DNA of 54,279 bases from JAWXBR01 sp046595995 (GCA_046595995.1 JBKJNB010000013.1:1-54279); one strand, 5' to 3'. Positions 34,301 to 43,351 are shown, numbered from the stretch's first letter. Notes: a model not told the origin generated them from the letters alone. Made by a program: numbers and translations.

Positions 34301-36338
34301 CACAATACCACCTGGCAAGCGCGATACCGTTACCATCGTGTTCTGTCCGCGTACACCTGCTCTCGACGCGCAAACCGAAGTCAAGGCAGCGTTCCACGTC
34401 AAGGCGCGCGGATCGCAGTGGAGCCGAGAACTCGAGACGTTCCTGTATGGCAAACGCTCGATGACGTTCAAGCCCACTCCGGTTAGCGTTCAATTCCCGT
34501 ACGGTGTAATCGACGTTCTGAGTGCTACCGCGCTCAACGTCATGGTCAGCATACCCAGTGGCCTAACCAATCCCGGTCAGGACGATGTTGTAATCGACTC
34601 TGTGACGTTCATGCCAAACGACAGAGTATTCTCAGTCACGTCGCCCCTTACATGGCCCCAAACCATCCTCAACGGCGATTCGTTACGCATCCAGATCAGA
34701 CAACGTCCACGCGCTCCTCGCGACTACCGCGCTCGTCTCGTGCTACATTACAGCAAGCCTTGTCTCGGCACGGACACTACAGTTCTTGTGCGAGGGGGCG
34801 GCTTCGCCCAGCCAAAGGGGCTGACTTTCGCCTACGATTTAAAGCGTGCAATACCCGATACATTCAATCTTATATCGTGTGATACGCTCGAAATTCCTGT
34901 CTGGTCGTCGATCACAATCGATGCAAGTGTCGTAGACATAACGATGCGCATAGACTTCGACTCAACGCAACTACGGCTACTTGATGTTACGTCGCCTCTA
35001 TTGCAGGGGTCGTGTACCTCTGCGACCGGAGGCATTACGTATACGCCCGATACGATCTTCGTGCCTTCGCCGTACGGTGGCATGCAGCTCACGCTTAAGA
35101 ACGTTTGTGGCATCGATTCGCTATCGCCAATTGTGTGGTTGCGTTTTGTAACCTTGAATAACAACCGTGCAAACAGTCCGGTCACAATCGACAGTATCAA
35201 CTTCGACACAGAAGATGTAATTCTTTACAAACTTATCGCAACAGGCGATGTGGGAACGATCTTGGGCTTAAAGTCAGAAATCCAAATTCGTCAGGCGACT
35301 GCGTTCGACAGTGTTCGCATTCTCGATTGCGTCGATCGTACCGTAACAGTATTCAACTCGGGCGATATCACGAATACTGTAAACCAATTGCTCGACCTTC
35401 CGCTGTACACAAGCATTGTGTCATCGATACCACCGCTTGGCGACTCTGTTCGTGCTGGCGATTCGGCCGTCATCACAATTCGGTTCTGCCCACGGAGTGA
35501 ACGTTCAGTCGATACAAACATGGTTGCCGTCTCTGGCTTCCCATGCGACACACGCGACACAGCGGCTGCAACTGGCTACGGCTATGCTCCGGAACTCTCG
35601 TTAGCCATGGCCGCAATGAAAACATTCTGGGTACCTGATTCGCTGGCGGGCTTCATCGGCGACACAATCGAAGTACCGGTGATGGTTGAAAAAGACGTTA
35701 ACGCCATGTATGGCGGCACAACCTATTGGTTAAATGCTTTGTCTTTCGACGTCGAACTTGCATTCAACCCTCGCGCACTGAAATTCATCGACGCTTCGTA
35801 TCTGTCGAAACCAAGCATGGTTGTGGATGCACCAACGCCTGGGCTAGTGCGCATCCAGACAACCACAGCCGACACCATAAAAGCAGGCGAGATGGCGCGT
35901 TTGCGTTTTGTCGTAACGGTACCAGACCTCGATCGCAACGACATCGTGGTAAGTGCTACCGGTTTCGTCTCAGACTCGTTGCAGTTCCTCGACATCGTTC
36001 CGCAGAATGCAGCAACTCCATTCGTAACGTCAGGCTCGTGCAACATCACCGTCGTTAAGTTTAGTCCCGTCGCACAGCCCTCGTTGGCCCTTTATCCGAA
36101 TCCTGTGCTCAACGATGCAACTGTTGTTTTCAGCATTCAGGAGACAGTGCCGGTTGTTATCGAGCTCATCGATGCGAACGGTCAGGCTGTGCGCGCGCTG
36201 ATGGACGGAAGCATGACGTTAAGCGGTGGCGAATACGCAGTACGCTTCAATACGGCAGAGCATGCCGCTGGCGTATACCTCGTACGGCTTTCAGCCGGTG
36301 TGTTCACATCCACGGTACCTTTCCTAATCGTCAAGTGA
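31308..36338 (+). CDS. Giant exported LamG/ASH-repeat protein with cohesin-like domain and T9SS tail
   Basis: The 1676-aa protein has a signal peptide ending in TSALAQ. A LamG/concanavalin-like domain spans about residues 60-235 (TVEMWVKVE, YNRWAHIAAVFDGS, MFDEVRLWERAL). It is followed by many beta-sandwich units of about 100 residues like ASH/choice-of-anchor-D domains (VIVGQQRTLNVVAHN, VEVGDRRQATLIVEN, IPPKDSTTIPITFRP). Near the end comes a cohesin-like domain (about 1430-1575, NALSFDVELAFNPRALKF), then a type A T9SS sorting domain (SLALYPNPVLNDATVVFS...AGVYLVRLSAG). It is likely a cell-surface or released adhesin or structural protein. The flavoprotein gene starts 48 nt later. Confidence 0.88.
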   Translation: MIRVVFLVFALTVCATSALAQFPATCDSRKECIGQAVSLTVSSGRSAHFIEILNQPIKPRQTALTVEMWVKVERQAGQRQFLGGLWGPNRDVNDVWVLYIDESDRLTFEVNPEATALGSTDNTIVQAQASGIYNRWAHIAAVFDGSTASVSLFIDGQMVAGPVTNAAYPVNTLKPLSRGDLSTRIGSCNAIADNENLYRTLLGMFDEVRLWERALTPTEINCQKDRSLNGNEANLRVYYRCNEPVNNVVQMCDATGNGFTGLLRAGATNKASDRVAKKSLTVTPRFITDTIKCDTTRTWFLTVSDTSICGSAAVVSVRGPEKSLFTITPTNITLVPGTPITLTLTYRGTNIGGFVDSVEIRPTNRCGLPSTFVKLTLNRITQVGASRNFIRYDTLFVGCKERNSMDSTVTVCNTSDQLSLPGKDVTITSWYTNDNTAFRLISPGLPLMLRPGQCTTFVVRSLVKDTTNDYFDTLRLVTSDSCQRAPLTIALRGTTQEVIGLFQSGSLTRLSDTMKFENTCPGQLSGPRYYAWQNLTLAQISIDSLTVPADFTHYRLAYPQILNPRTGNQPNAIRFKPRNPGRQLDSFIIHTRIQGCTIEKMIYVSGRGLDNKVEWSVKDLIDFGNVIVGQQRTLNVVAHNRSEFDTLSISLYVERGEAFTLLSGTGRRIPPKDSTTIPITFRPIDSIEYLDRLCFFETRCYTVGCIPLRGKGILETFRFSPLVMETQNVIACAAREDTVYIVNLTPTDQTITGVTFQNPSAKFTAVDPPLPWTRFTIPTGDSIRFIFRYTPNDVTRDRADRAFISFKSASLKDWQVQLIGTSATPRLFVTSYTAFGTVEVGDRRQATLIVENTSSLPVLVDSLSIGAGFTILATSRVLPITLQPRDSIRVDVEFAPTASTTYNAQLAAHSESPCSIKGTGDLNGRGVIIELESALSLVNFGYIRPCECSQRTIELLNGSLVFDMTVENVWIDSAGVPGGKPQFFIWTSVFSPAGTVPYTIPPGKRDTVTIVFCPRTPALDAQTEVKAAFHVKARGSQWSRELETFLYGKRSMTFKPTPVSVQFPYGVIDVLSATALNVMVSIPSGLTNPGQDDVVIDSVTFMPNDRVFSVTSPLTWPQTILNGDSLRIQIRQRPRAPRDYRARLVLHYSKPCLGTDTTVLVRGGGFAQPKGLTFAYDLKRAIPDTFNLISCDTLEIPVWSSITIDASVVDITMRIDFDSTQLRLLDVTSPLLQGSCTSATGGITYTPDTIFVPSPYGGMQLTLKNVCGIDSLSPIVWLRFVTLNNNRANSPVTIDSINFDTEDVILYKLIATGDVGTILGLKSEIQIRQATAFDSVRILDCVDRTVTVFNSGDITNTVNQLLDLPLYTSIVSSIPPLGDSVRAGDSAVITIRFCPRSERSVDTNMVAVSGFPCDTRDTAAATGYGYAPELSLAMAAMKTFWVPDSLAGFIGDTIEVPVMVEKDVNAMYGGTTYWLNALSFDVELAFNPRALKFIDASYLSKPSMVVDAPTPGLVRIQTTTADTIKAGEMARLRFVVTVPDLDRNDIVVSATGFVSDSLQFLDIVPQNAATPFVTSGSCNITVVKFSPVAQPSLALYPNPVLNDATVVFSIQETVPVVIELIDANGQAVRALMDGSMTLSGGEYAVRFNTAEHAAGVYLVRLSAGVFTSTVPFLIVK

Positions 36339-36386
36339 TTGGTACTGGAGTGAACTCGTGATAGAAGGTGTTACCGGAATGATCAC

Positions 36387-37562
36387 GTGGTAGATGTTGT
36401 TGTCATAGGTGCCGGTGCGGCAGGACTAATGTGTGCAGCAGTTGCCGCATCACAAGGTAAACGCGTCGTCCTCCTCGAACGCAACAACCGCGTAGGTGCG
36501 AAGATCCGCATCAGCGGTGGGGGACGCTGCAACTTCACGAACCGCGAAGTCACGTACAGAAACTTTGTTTCGCATAACCCCGACTTCTGCCGAAGCGCAC
36601 TTTCACGCTACACGCCACAAGACTTTGTCTCGCTCGTAGAGTCGTACAACATTGCCTGGCATGAAAAAACGCTCGGACAACTTTTTTGTGATGGGTCAGC
36701 TCAACAAATCATCGACATGCTCGTAGCCGAATGCAGACGTGGCGATGTAAAAATCCAACTCGATGCACAAGTAAGCAGTGTGCGCTACACCGATCGATTT
36801 GTCGTGAGTGTTGAAGCACCGGGTCTTGCACCCGTCGAGCTCGAAGCAGCGGCACTCGTCGTTGCTTGCGGCGGTCTTTCTATCCCAACACTTGGTGCAT
36901 CCGATCTCGGTTATCGCATCGCAAAAACGTTCGGCGTTCCGCGTCAGCCTACGTACGCAGCCCTCGTGCCGTTTACGTTCGATGAAGATTGGCGTCGCAT
37001 GTACACTACACTTGCCGGCGTTAGCGCCGACGCGATTGTAGAATGCAACGGCGCATCATTCAGAGAGAATCTGCTCTTCACGCACAAAGGCCTGAGCGGT
37101 CCGGCTATACTTCAGGTGTCATCGTATTGGAAGAAGGGTGACGATGTGCGCGTAAACCTCCTTCCGGACCACGATCCCGATATGCTGTTGCCCGAAGCGG
37201 GAGATAAGAGACACTTTGCAACGATACTCGGACAAGTGCTTCCACAGCGTCTCATGCAGGTATGGCCCGACGCGCGCGTTCACCAACCTGCAAATGCGTT
37301 TGCAAAAGCTCAGCAACTCGACATCATTCAGCAGTTTCGATCATGGGCTATAAAACCCACAGGAACAGAAGGTTATGCGAAAGCAGAAGTAACGCGTGGC
37401 GGTGTAGACACAAACGCACTCTCGCAAAAGACCATGGAGTGCAAGACAGTACCTGGTTTGTACTTCATCGGCGAAGTTGTCGATGTAACAGGCTGGCTAG
37501 GGGGCTATAACTTCCAATGGGCTTGGGCCTCTGCCGTTGCGGCGGGCACGGCGCTGCACTAG
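36387..37562 (+). CDS. HI0933/YhiN-type FAD-dependent oxidoreductase
   Basis: The 391-aa flavoprotein binds FAD through VVVIGAGAAGLMCA at its N-terminus and has the family signature RISGGGRCNFTN. The tail reads GLYFIGEVVDVTGWLGGYNFQWAWASA, also typical, seen here as the pieces LYFIGEVVDVTGWLG and GYNFQWAWASA. The reaction is unknown; the family includes BaiN-like reductases. The start is GTG 36387, since the upstream ATG frame stops at once. The last 66 bp overlap, on the opposite strand, the end of the helicase gene. Confidence 0.92.
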   Translation: MVDVVVIGAGAAGLMCAAVAASQGKRVVLLERNNRVGAKIRISGGGRCNFTNREVTYRNFVSHNPDFCRSALSRYTPQDFVSLVESYNIAWHEKTLGQLFCDGSAQQIIDMLVAECRRGDVKIQLDAQVSSVRYTDRFVVSVEAPGLAPVELEAAALVVACGGLSIPTLGASDLGYRIAKTFGVPRQPTYAALVPFTFDEDWRRMYTTLAGVSADAIVECNGASFRENLLFTHKGLSGPAILQVSSYWKKGDDVRVNLLPDHDPDMLLPEAGDKRHFATILGQVLPQRLMQVWPDARVHQPANAFAKAQQLDIIQQFRSWAIKPTGTEGYAKAEVTRGGVDTNALSQKTMECKTVPGLYFIGEVVDVTGWLGGYNFQWAWASAVAAGTALH

Positions 37563-40500
37563 TGCATGCACCGCAGTGACAATGGTGCTTTCAATTTCGC
37601 CAGACATCTCACGAGTCCATTCATCCGTTGCAACCCATGCTGCTGGAAATGCACGCGCAGCTTTTGTAAACAGCAATCGCGTACGAACGGTTTGCACATG
37701 CGGGTACGCCTGCAGACACAGCCACGCGTATGCTTGAGCCTGCGGCTGATACGCTAACGCAAGTGACGCGATGTCGGCCTCACGAAGCACTACATTTGTC
37801 TTCCAATCCCACACCTCCATCATGGAGGCATCACGTTCGAAACGCACGTCCATCATGCCCTGAAGTATCGTCGAATCGAGCGTAGCAAGTAGTGTCGTCT
37901 CGACGCTGGCATCCGCTAGTAAAGCTGCATGCTCACGTACGAACGCGCTGTCCATCACATTCGCAATCTCTGCGCGTGCAAGCGTATGTGCATCCATAAC
38001 AGCGACACGCGATGCAAGAATGTTGTCGACAATCAGAGCGCGTTCTTCGGCACTTATGTCACCGGCTTGTACGACCTGCTGTAAGATGTCGTGCATGAGT
38101 GTACCGTAGGCGGGGCCATGATCAGCACGTACGCCATCGTGCACTGCGTTGCGAGCATCGTCTGAATCATCAAAGCTGTGTGATAACAAATCTGTAGCGG
38201 TTACGACATCGAGCCACGATGTGGACGTGAGCGGAGCGCTGAAGTCAACGAGCTCTTGTTCTGCGATGTGTGATCTGTATTGTTCTACGACTCCGTCGAA
38301 TTCGACTACGGTTGCTGGCACATCGGTGAGAATGTCTTTCATAAGCGCAACCAGACCCGACGTTACCTTCTCACCTGCGTCTTCACCCTTCCGATTCTCG
38401 TAGGGCGTGCTAATGAACAAATGGTCTTTGGCGCGCGTAAGACCTACATACAGCAGACGTTTGTCTTCATCCGTACGAGCCCCTTCGCCAATCATGCGGT
38501 TTGTAAGGTGCAGCATGTCCGAAGGCGAAAACGTCATGCCGATCTCGTCTGACCATGCCGTGCTTGAGGCTCCGCCACCGCGTGTTGCAATACCAGCGAG
38601 CGCAACAATGGGAAATTCAAGTCCCTTGGCTGCATGCAGCGTCATTACTTGTACTGCATCGGGGTCTGCCGCAAAGGGTCTGTCGCCCTCCATATCAGAT
38701 GCGGGAGGCGTTAACGTTAGAATGATATCGCGCAACGATGCATTCGACGTATTCTGCTCCGCAAGGATTAGTTCTATAACCTTTTCGATATTCAACAAAA
38801 TCTGATTGCGGCGTGCGTCTTCGGCAAGCGTCGAGTACCAATTGCTTTCCGCAAGCACGCGCTGCACAAACTCCGTCGGCGCCAGTACATGTACCGCAGT
38901 TGTCCACTGTTGCATCAGGGCGTGTGCGCGCAATACGTCGCTGCTGGCACCGCCACTGTCGACAAAACCACTGCCGACAAGGCCACTGTCGGCGACAAAG
39001 GCGTTCATTCTTTTCCAAAGCGAACCTTTAACCGGAACGGCGGCAATGCGCACGATGTCGGCGTCCCACAACAGCAACAGCGGCGAACGCACTAATGCGC
39101 TAAACGCCAGATCGTCGTCCGTGTCGGTACACCACAACAGCAGGTTGCGGATGTCGGCGACTTCCGGACGTGAAAAGAACGAACGCCCGCTGTGCACCTG
39201 AAACGGCACTCCTGCCTCTCGTAATGCGGCACCCGCGATCATTACTCCCTGCCCCGTGCGCACCAGTATTGCAACATCACCCGGTCCGGCCGTGCGCGTA
39301 CCATCGGGTTCGCCGGCAATACCAACTAAAACATCTGCGTTGCCGAGCATCCGAATAACACGCTGTACTACATGTCGCATTTCGGCGGCCAGTGCGCGTG
39401 CACTGGCTGTGTCAGTACCCGCGCCACCCGCGCCACCGTCACCCGCGTCACCCGCGTCACCCGCGCCACCCGCGCCACCGTCACCACCATCGGCACCGTA
39501 GTCGTTAATCGCCATCCGCGCGTCATGCTCATGCAAGGCTGCAGTGTCGGTGCGCACGATGGTGCATGTACCCGTGCGAAGTGCGCCAGCCCCTTCACGG
39601 CCCCCTGTCAAACGTGAGTATGCAAATCCACTCGAAACCTGCGCAAATCCACTCGAGACCTGGGCGAATACTGGTTCACAAATACCGTTCACGACGGGTA
39701 ATAGGTTTGGCGACATTCTATACGAAGCTGACAGCAACACATATCCATCTGGCGAACCATTTAACTTGTTCGCAGCGACAATGTCACGCGTCGCGTCTAA
39801 GAACAGCCGAACATCGGCGCCGCGAAAACCATAGATGCTTTGTTTAGCGTCGCCAACAATAAAGAGGTTTACGAGATTCCCCTCAGAGACCGAGGGGCCC
39901 CTGACACTTGATGAGAGGGGGCTACTGGAAGGGTCTAGACTAGGGACTAATGCACGGATAATGTCGAACTGCACTGGACTTGTGTCCTGAAATTCGTCGA
40001 CCATGAGGAAGCGGATGCCGTGTTGCACGTCGGCTGCAATGCTTGGACGCTGAAGCATCGTTCGCGTAAGATTCATCATGTCATCGAAGTCGATGGCATT
40101 GCGGTCGGACTTCATCGTGGCGTATGTCGCGGCAGCGTCTGTTGCTACATCGAGGGTAGTGCGCACGAGAGCAAGCTGACGCTCGAACACAACGTCGGTA
40201 GTGTCGTCGGCGAACGTTGCCAAAGACGTCCACAAATTCGTAGGTAGTGGCACCATCTCGCTACATTCTTCGAATAGCTTCTTGCTCTTTACTTTGTGCG
40301 GACCCCCCCCGAGATTGAACAGCGTTTCGAGCTGCTCGCGCACGCGTTGCACGACACGCAGCACACCGTCAGAATCTGCTCGCTTTAGTGCGTCCAGTAA
40401 GGTGTCATTGCGATCGATTATTGCCTGAACATTTGCGCCGCACTTAAGCTGAAGGCGTTTAAGCTCTGCTTGAGCATGAAGCAGGAGGGTTAGAGCAGTC

Positions 40501-41153
40501 TGTTTCGTAACGATGTTGACGTGTGTTAACCACATGGCTACTACGGCGTCATCGCCACGCTCGAACATCGCGGCGAGATGCGCGCGCCTTTCTGCTGAAA
40601 TCATCAGATCGCGGATTGTCTCTTCTGTTGTGTAGACATCGAGTTCATCGAGCATTAACAGCAGTCGCTCACGCTTATCAAGGTCTACACCTTGCAACCA
40701 CGCACGTACGGTTGTACGCATTGCATCGGAGCGCCACTGTTGCGCGCGGCGCTGACTAAGCTCTTGTGCGTCGACGTCGATGCCCGAGGCGTATGAGTAC
40801 TTTCGCAGTAATGACGCGCAGAAACTATGCAGTGTCGTAATGCGCGCGGCGCCAATGTTGTTGGCGAACTCGAGCAAACGTGTTGCTGTAGGCTTGTCGA
40901 AAGGTAGGCCAGTATCTGGGTCGTGTCCGTCGGAGCTCAACTCTAACAACCGCGCACGTATTCGACTGCTCATCTCCGCGGCCGCCTTGATCGTAAACGT
41001 TGTTGCAACAATTTGCTCAATGCGCTCAACTTTGCCCGAGAGCACGATGGCAATAAAGCGTTCCACCAATACGCGTGTCTTACCAGCGCCAGCATTTGCG
41101 TGAACAACGACGTGATGGTCGAGAGCCAGGGCGCTCCTCTGTTCAGGCGTCAC
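37497..41153 (-). CDS. AddA-like UvrD/RecB helicase-nuclease with repeat insertions
   Basis: Read from GTG 41153 this is 1218 aa (the frame is open to 41222, inside the M16 gene). Superfamily 1 motifs occur in order: Walker A ANAGAGKT, TLHSFCASLL, DEFQDTSPVQFD, FIVGDAKQSIYGFRGADV, VMTLHAAKGLEFPIV and LLYVGLTRAKDHLF. The C-terminus has a RecB-type nuclease: GTLMHDIL, GMMDVRF, WDWKT and YQPQAQAYAW. It should unwind and resect double-strand breaks, normally with AddB, which is absent here. Several low-complexity in-frame insertions interrupt it (38952-38996, 39418-39498, 39622-39663, 39876-39931). The start overlaps the M16 peptidase stop by 11 nt; the end overlaps the flavoprotein gene. Confidence 0.9.
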   Translation of the reverse strand: MTPEQRSALALDHHVVVHANAGAGKTRVLVERFIAIVLSGKVERIEQIVATTFTIKAAAEMSSRIRARLLELSSDGHDPDTGLPFDKPTATRLLEFANNIGAARITTLHSFCASLLRKYSYASGIDVDAQELSQRRAQQWRSDAMRTTVRAWLQGVDLDKRERLLLMLDELDVYTTEETIRDLMISAERRAHLAAMFERGDDAVVAMWLTHVNIVTKQTALTLLLHAQAELKRLQLKCGANVQAIIDRNDTLLDALKRADSDGVLRVVQRVREQLETLFNLGGGPHKVKSKKLFEECSEMVPLPTNLWTSLATFADDTTDVVFERQLALVRTTLDVATDAAATYATMKSDRNAIDFDDMMNLTRTMLQRPSIAADVQHGIRFLMVDEFQDTSPVQFDIIRALVPSLDPSSSPLSSSVRGPSVSEGNLVNLFIVGDAKQSIYGFRGADVRLFLDATRDIVAANKLNGSPDGYVLLSASYRMSPNLLPVVNGICEPVFAQVSSGFAQVSSGFAYSRLTGGREGAGALRTGTCTIVRTDTAALHEHDARMAINDYGADGGDGGAGGAGDAGDAGDGGAGGAGTDTASARALAAEMRHVVQRVIRMLGNADVLVGIAGEPDGTRTAGPGDVAILVRTGQGVMIAGAALREAGVPFQVHSGRSFFSRPEVADIRNLLLWCTDTDDDLAFSALVRSPLLLLWDADIVRIAAVPVKGSLWKRMNAFVADSGLVGSGFVDSGGASSDVLRAHALMQQWTTAVHVLAPTEFVQRVLAESNWYSTLAEDARRNQILLNIEKVIELILAEQNTSNASLRDIILTLTPPASDMEGDRPFAADPDAVQVMTLHAAKGLEFPIVALAGIATRGGGASSTAWSDEIGMTFSPSDMLHLTNRMIGEGARTDEDKRLLYVGLTRAKDHLFISTPYENRKGEDAGEKVTSGLVALMKDILTDVPATVVEFDGVVEQYRSHIAEQELVDFSAPLTSTSWLDVVTATDLLSHSFDDSDDARNAVHDGVRADHGPAYGTLMHDILQQVVQAGDISAEERALIVDNILASRVAVMDAHTLARAEIANVMDSAFVREHAALLADASVETTLLATLDSTILQGMMDVRFERDASMMEVWDWKTNVVLREADIASLALAYQPQAQAYAWLCLQAYPHVQTVRTRLLFTKAARAFPAAWVATDEWTREMSGEIESTIVTAVHALVQRRARRNGRGPSPLEVIAP
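38952..38996 (-). repeat. Three 15-nt repeats in the helicase gene (VxDSG units)
   Basis: Units at 38952-38966, 38967-38981 and 38982-38996 encode FVDSG, LVGSG and VADSG on the minus strand. Confidence 0.85.
39418..39498 (-). repeat. Gly/Ala/Asp-coding microsatellite-like tract in the helicase gene
   Basis: Repeats of CCCGCGCCA/CCCGCGTCA/CCACCGTCA type encode about 27 residues of only Gly, Ala and Asp (such as GDGGAGGAGDAGDAG). The tract sits between helicase motifs in a predicted loop. Confidence 0.9.
39622..39663 (-). repeat. Two 21-nt tandem repeats in the helicase gene
   Basis: Units at 39622-39642 and 39643-39663 differ at two positions and encode the heptapeptide AQVSSGF twice. Confidence 0.9.
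39876..39931 (-). repeat. Palindromic GC-rich insert in the helicase gene
   Basis: On the coding strand it contains AGGGGCCCCTC then a CCCCTC/GAGGGG stem, encoding RGPSVSEGNL between the DEFQDT and VGDAKQS motifs, where related helicases usually have a short loop. A related element occurs at 49744-49835 in an unrelated gene. Confidence 0.6.
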
Positions 41154-42423
41154 AGTCGGCCTCGTTACCTGGTAACAGAAGGTAACGACTCCATTTCTTC
41201 GACTTGCAGTAGCGCGCGGCAACCTTGTTTACTTCGTCGAGCGTCACGGCATCGATGTCACGCAGCGTTGCAAACAGGTCCTCGGGCTTGCCCTCTTCGA
41301 CAAATCCTTTGCCGAGCATGTTCATGCGCGCGCTGAGCGACTCCATCGACATAATCTTTGATGCGCGCAGTTGTTCTTTACCGCGTTTGAGTTCGCTTAT
41401 GCGAATGCCGTCTGTAGCAAGCATGTCGAGCTCACGCGCAATCATGTCCTGCGCCTTAAGCAAGTGTTTGTCGTCTAGGCCGGCGTAAATCGCAAACACA
41501 CCACAGTCCGCAAACAGTTGCACCTGCGAATACACGTTATAGGCGAGTCCGCGCGATTCCCGCAGGCGCGAGTTTAGCCGCGACGACATGCCATCGCCAA
41601 GCACAACGTTTAGTAGCATCAGTGCGTGACGTTCCGGTGAGGCATAACCAGGGAGAGGGGAATGCCAGACTGTATGTGCTTGTTGTACGGATTTATAAAC
41701 TATTATTTCATCGGGTTTGTTCGGTACAGGCGTCGTTCGTCGAATTGCTCCCTTTTTCGACTTTGCCATCTGCATCGTCGACTCCACCATCTGCATGAAG
41801 TCGTCGGGGTCTACTTCACCCGAGATACACACAGCCATACGCGGTGCTACATACCGTTGCGAATGAAACGCGTGCAGATCATCGGCGGACATGCGTTCCA
41901 CACTTTTAAGCGTGCCTAGTATCGGCATCCCCAGCGGATGGTTGCCAAACAATTGTCGCTCGGCAGCATCGAACACAAACTCCTCGGCCTCGTCTTCGTA
42001 CGCACGAATCTCTTCGGTTATAATGCTGCGTTCTTTTTCAACATCTGGAGCATTAAAAAGGGGCTGCAGAGCAACCTCTGCAAGGGTGCTTAGCACAATC
42101 GGAACATGTTCACTCAGCGTGCGCGCATAGTAACACGTTTCTTCTTTTGTCGTGAAGGCATTCGCATAGGCGCCAACGTTTTCGAACTGACGTGCAATGG
42201 CACGCGTTGTAAGCGAACGTGTGCGACGAAACGACGTGTGTTCTACGAAGTGCGCCAGCCCCGATCTGCCCCTTGCCTCATCCCTCGTACCAGCAATTAC
42301 CCAAATGCCAAGCGCACACGAGGCGGCCACGGGCACCGGGTCTATGATAACGGTGAGTCCGCTCGAAGCCACACGGACGATTGGGTTGTAGGCAGTGCGT
42401 TGAAGTCGGGGGGATTGGTTCAT
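41143..42423 (-). CDS. M16-family zinc metallopeptidase
   Basis: The 426-aa protein is read from the ATG at 42423 (MNQSPRLQRTAY); a Met at 42459 gives a 12-residue extension and remains possible. The inverted zinc motif HxxEH is at residues 58-62 (GLAHFVEHTSF), and the third ligand is probably Glu138 in ERSIITEEIRAYEDE. The single inactive partner-type half follows (residues about 230-426). This is the size of processing-peptidase-like M16 proteins (YmxG/PqqF group) that cut peptides in the cytoplasm or periplasm. No signal peptide is seen with this start. It overlaps the helicase gene start by 11 nt, so both are probably one operon. Confidence 0.9.
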   Translation of the reverse strand: MNQSPRLQRTAYNPIVRVASSGLTVIIDPVPVAASCALGIWVIAGTRDEARGRSGLAHFVEHTSFRRTRSLTTRAIARQFENVGAYANAFTTKEETCYYARTLSEHVPIVLSTLAEVALQPLFNAPDVEKERSIITEEIRAYEDEAEEFVFDAAERQLFGNHPLGMPILGTLKSVERMSADDLHAFHSQRYVAPRMAVCISGEVDPDDFMQMVESTMQMAKSKKGAIRRTTPVPNKPDEIIVYKSVQQAHTVWHSPLPGYASPERHALMLLNVVLGDGMSSRLNSRLRESRGLAYNVYSQVQLFADCGVFAIYAGLDDKHLLKAQDMIARELDMLATDGIRISELKRGKEQLRASKIMSMESLSARMNMLGKGFVEEGKPEDLFATLRDIDAVTLDEVNKVAARYCKSKKWSRYLLLPGNEADCDA

Positions 42424-42494
42424 TGGTCGTGAAAATACGGCAAGGGCAACGCACATCAAGGTGAGTAGGGGATTTAGAAGAGCGTGTCCGCATC

Positions 42495-43285
42495 CTAGTC
42501 GCAGATCTCAGCAGCTAGTTGATTTTCGATGAAGTGTTCCATCTCTTCTTTCTTTGGCAGCTCTAACTGATACTTCGATACGAACAGGCCATTGTCCATG
42601 CCTGCTAGGGCGTATTCAACGAGCGCTTGATCTTTCTGCGTACAAAGCAAGATTCCAATCGGAGGATTGTCGCCTTTGGTCATCATATTCTTCCGATACC
42701 AGCTGACATAGGTATTGAGTTGCCCAATGTTTTCGTGGCTGAACGCCGCAACCTTCAGTTCCAGTAAGACGTGACATTTGAGATGCGGTGATAGAACACA
42801 AGATCAACGAAATTGTGCGTCGTGCCAATGAGGATCTCTACGAAGTGGCTGAAAGAGAGCTTCGTGATTATCTCGTTAGCAGGGAGCTCGAATTCGGGAG
42901 TCGCTGTCTCCCGGATCTCAACTGTCGCTATTAAATGCTGGAACAGACCAGCCAATTCGGGAGACACCGACTCCCGAATCTGTGGATACGTCAAATAGAA
43001 CCGGCGATAGCGACGTAATTCCCTTGCCTCAGTGCGGCTGACACCCGCTTCAATCAATCGGTCTGACAACCTCTAGACAAGTTTGTCACCGTACTGGGCG
43101 CGGTCCGTGCCCCGTTGCTCATATTCTACGATGTGAAAGCCAATTAACCAGTTACGCAGGGTCAAGCTGGTGTTTACTGCACGCGAGGCTTCTGCGGTCA
43201 GTTCAGCGTTCGTCTGACCGATGAGATTGACGAGGTGTTCAAAAGACAATACAGTGTCTTTGGATAGCGCCTTGTCCATGTTCAC
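42495..43285 (-). pseudogene. Decayed DUF1016 (YhcG-like) PD-(D/E)XK nuclease
   Basis: The remnant starts MNMDKALSKDTVLSF and shows DUF1016 N-terminal sequence (LRNWLIGFHIVEYEQRG). A TAG at 43073-43075 interrupts it in frame after YGDKLV. The frame reopens with RLSDRLIEAGVSR and TKLSFSHFVEIL. Near 42785 a one-base loss shifts the frame within FYHR-LKCHVLLELK, and the rest (ENIGQLNTYVSWYRK, then PPIGILLCTQKDQALVEYAL) continues in the new frame to 42495. The family usually has about 100 more residues between HFVEIL and DLVFYH, so an internal deletion is also likely. Such nucleases are common in the accessory genome of bacteria. Confidence 0.85.
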
Positions 43286-43351
43286 TCTGCCTCGATCGTG
43301 GTGTATCTAGATGGAGTGTGTCAGCGAGTGTCAAACGTGACAAGGTGAGCG

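Noticed and set aside
39418..39498. Possible frameshift or assembly error in the helicase
   Set aside because: The tract keeps the reading frame and all motifs before and after it are present, so a simple repeat in a loop fits better.
43073..43075. Recoded stop (readthrough) in the DUF1016 gene
   Set aside because: A second lesion, a frameshift near 42785, and missing middle residues point to decay, not recoding.
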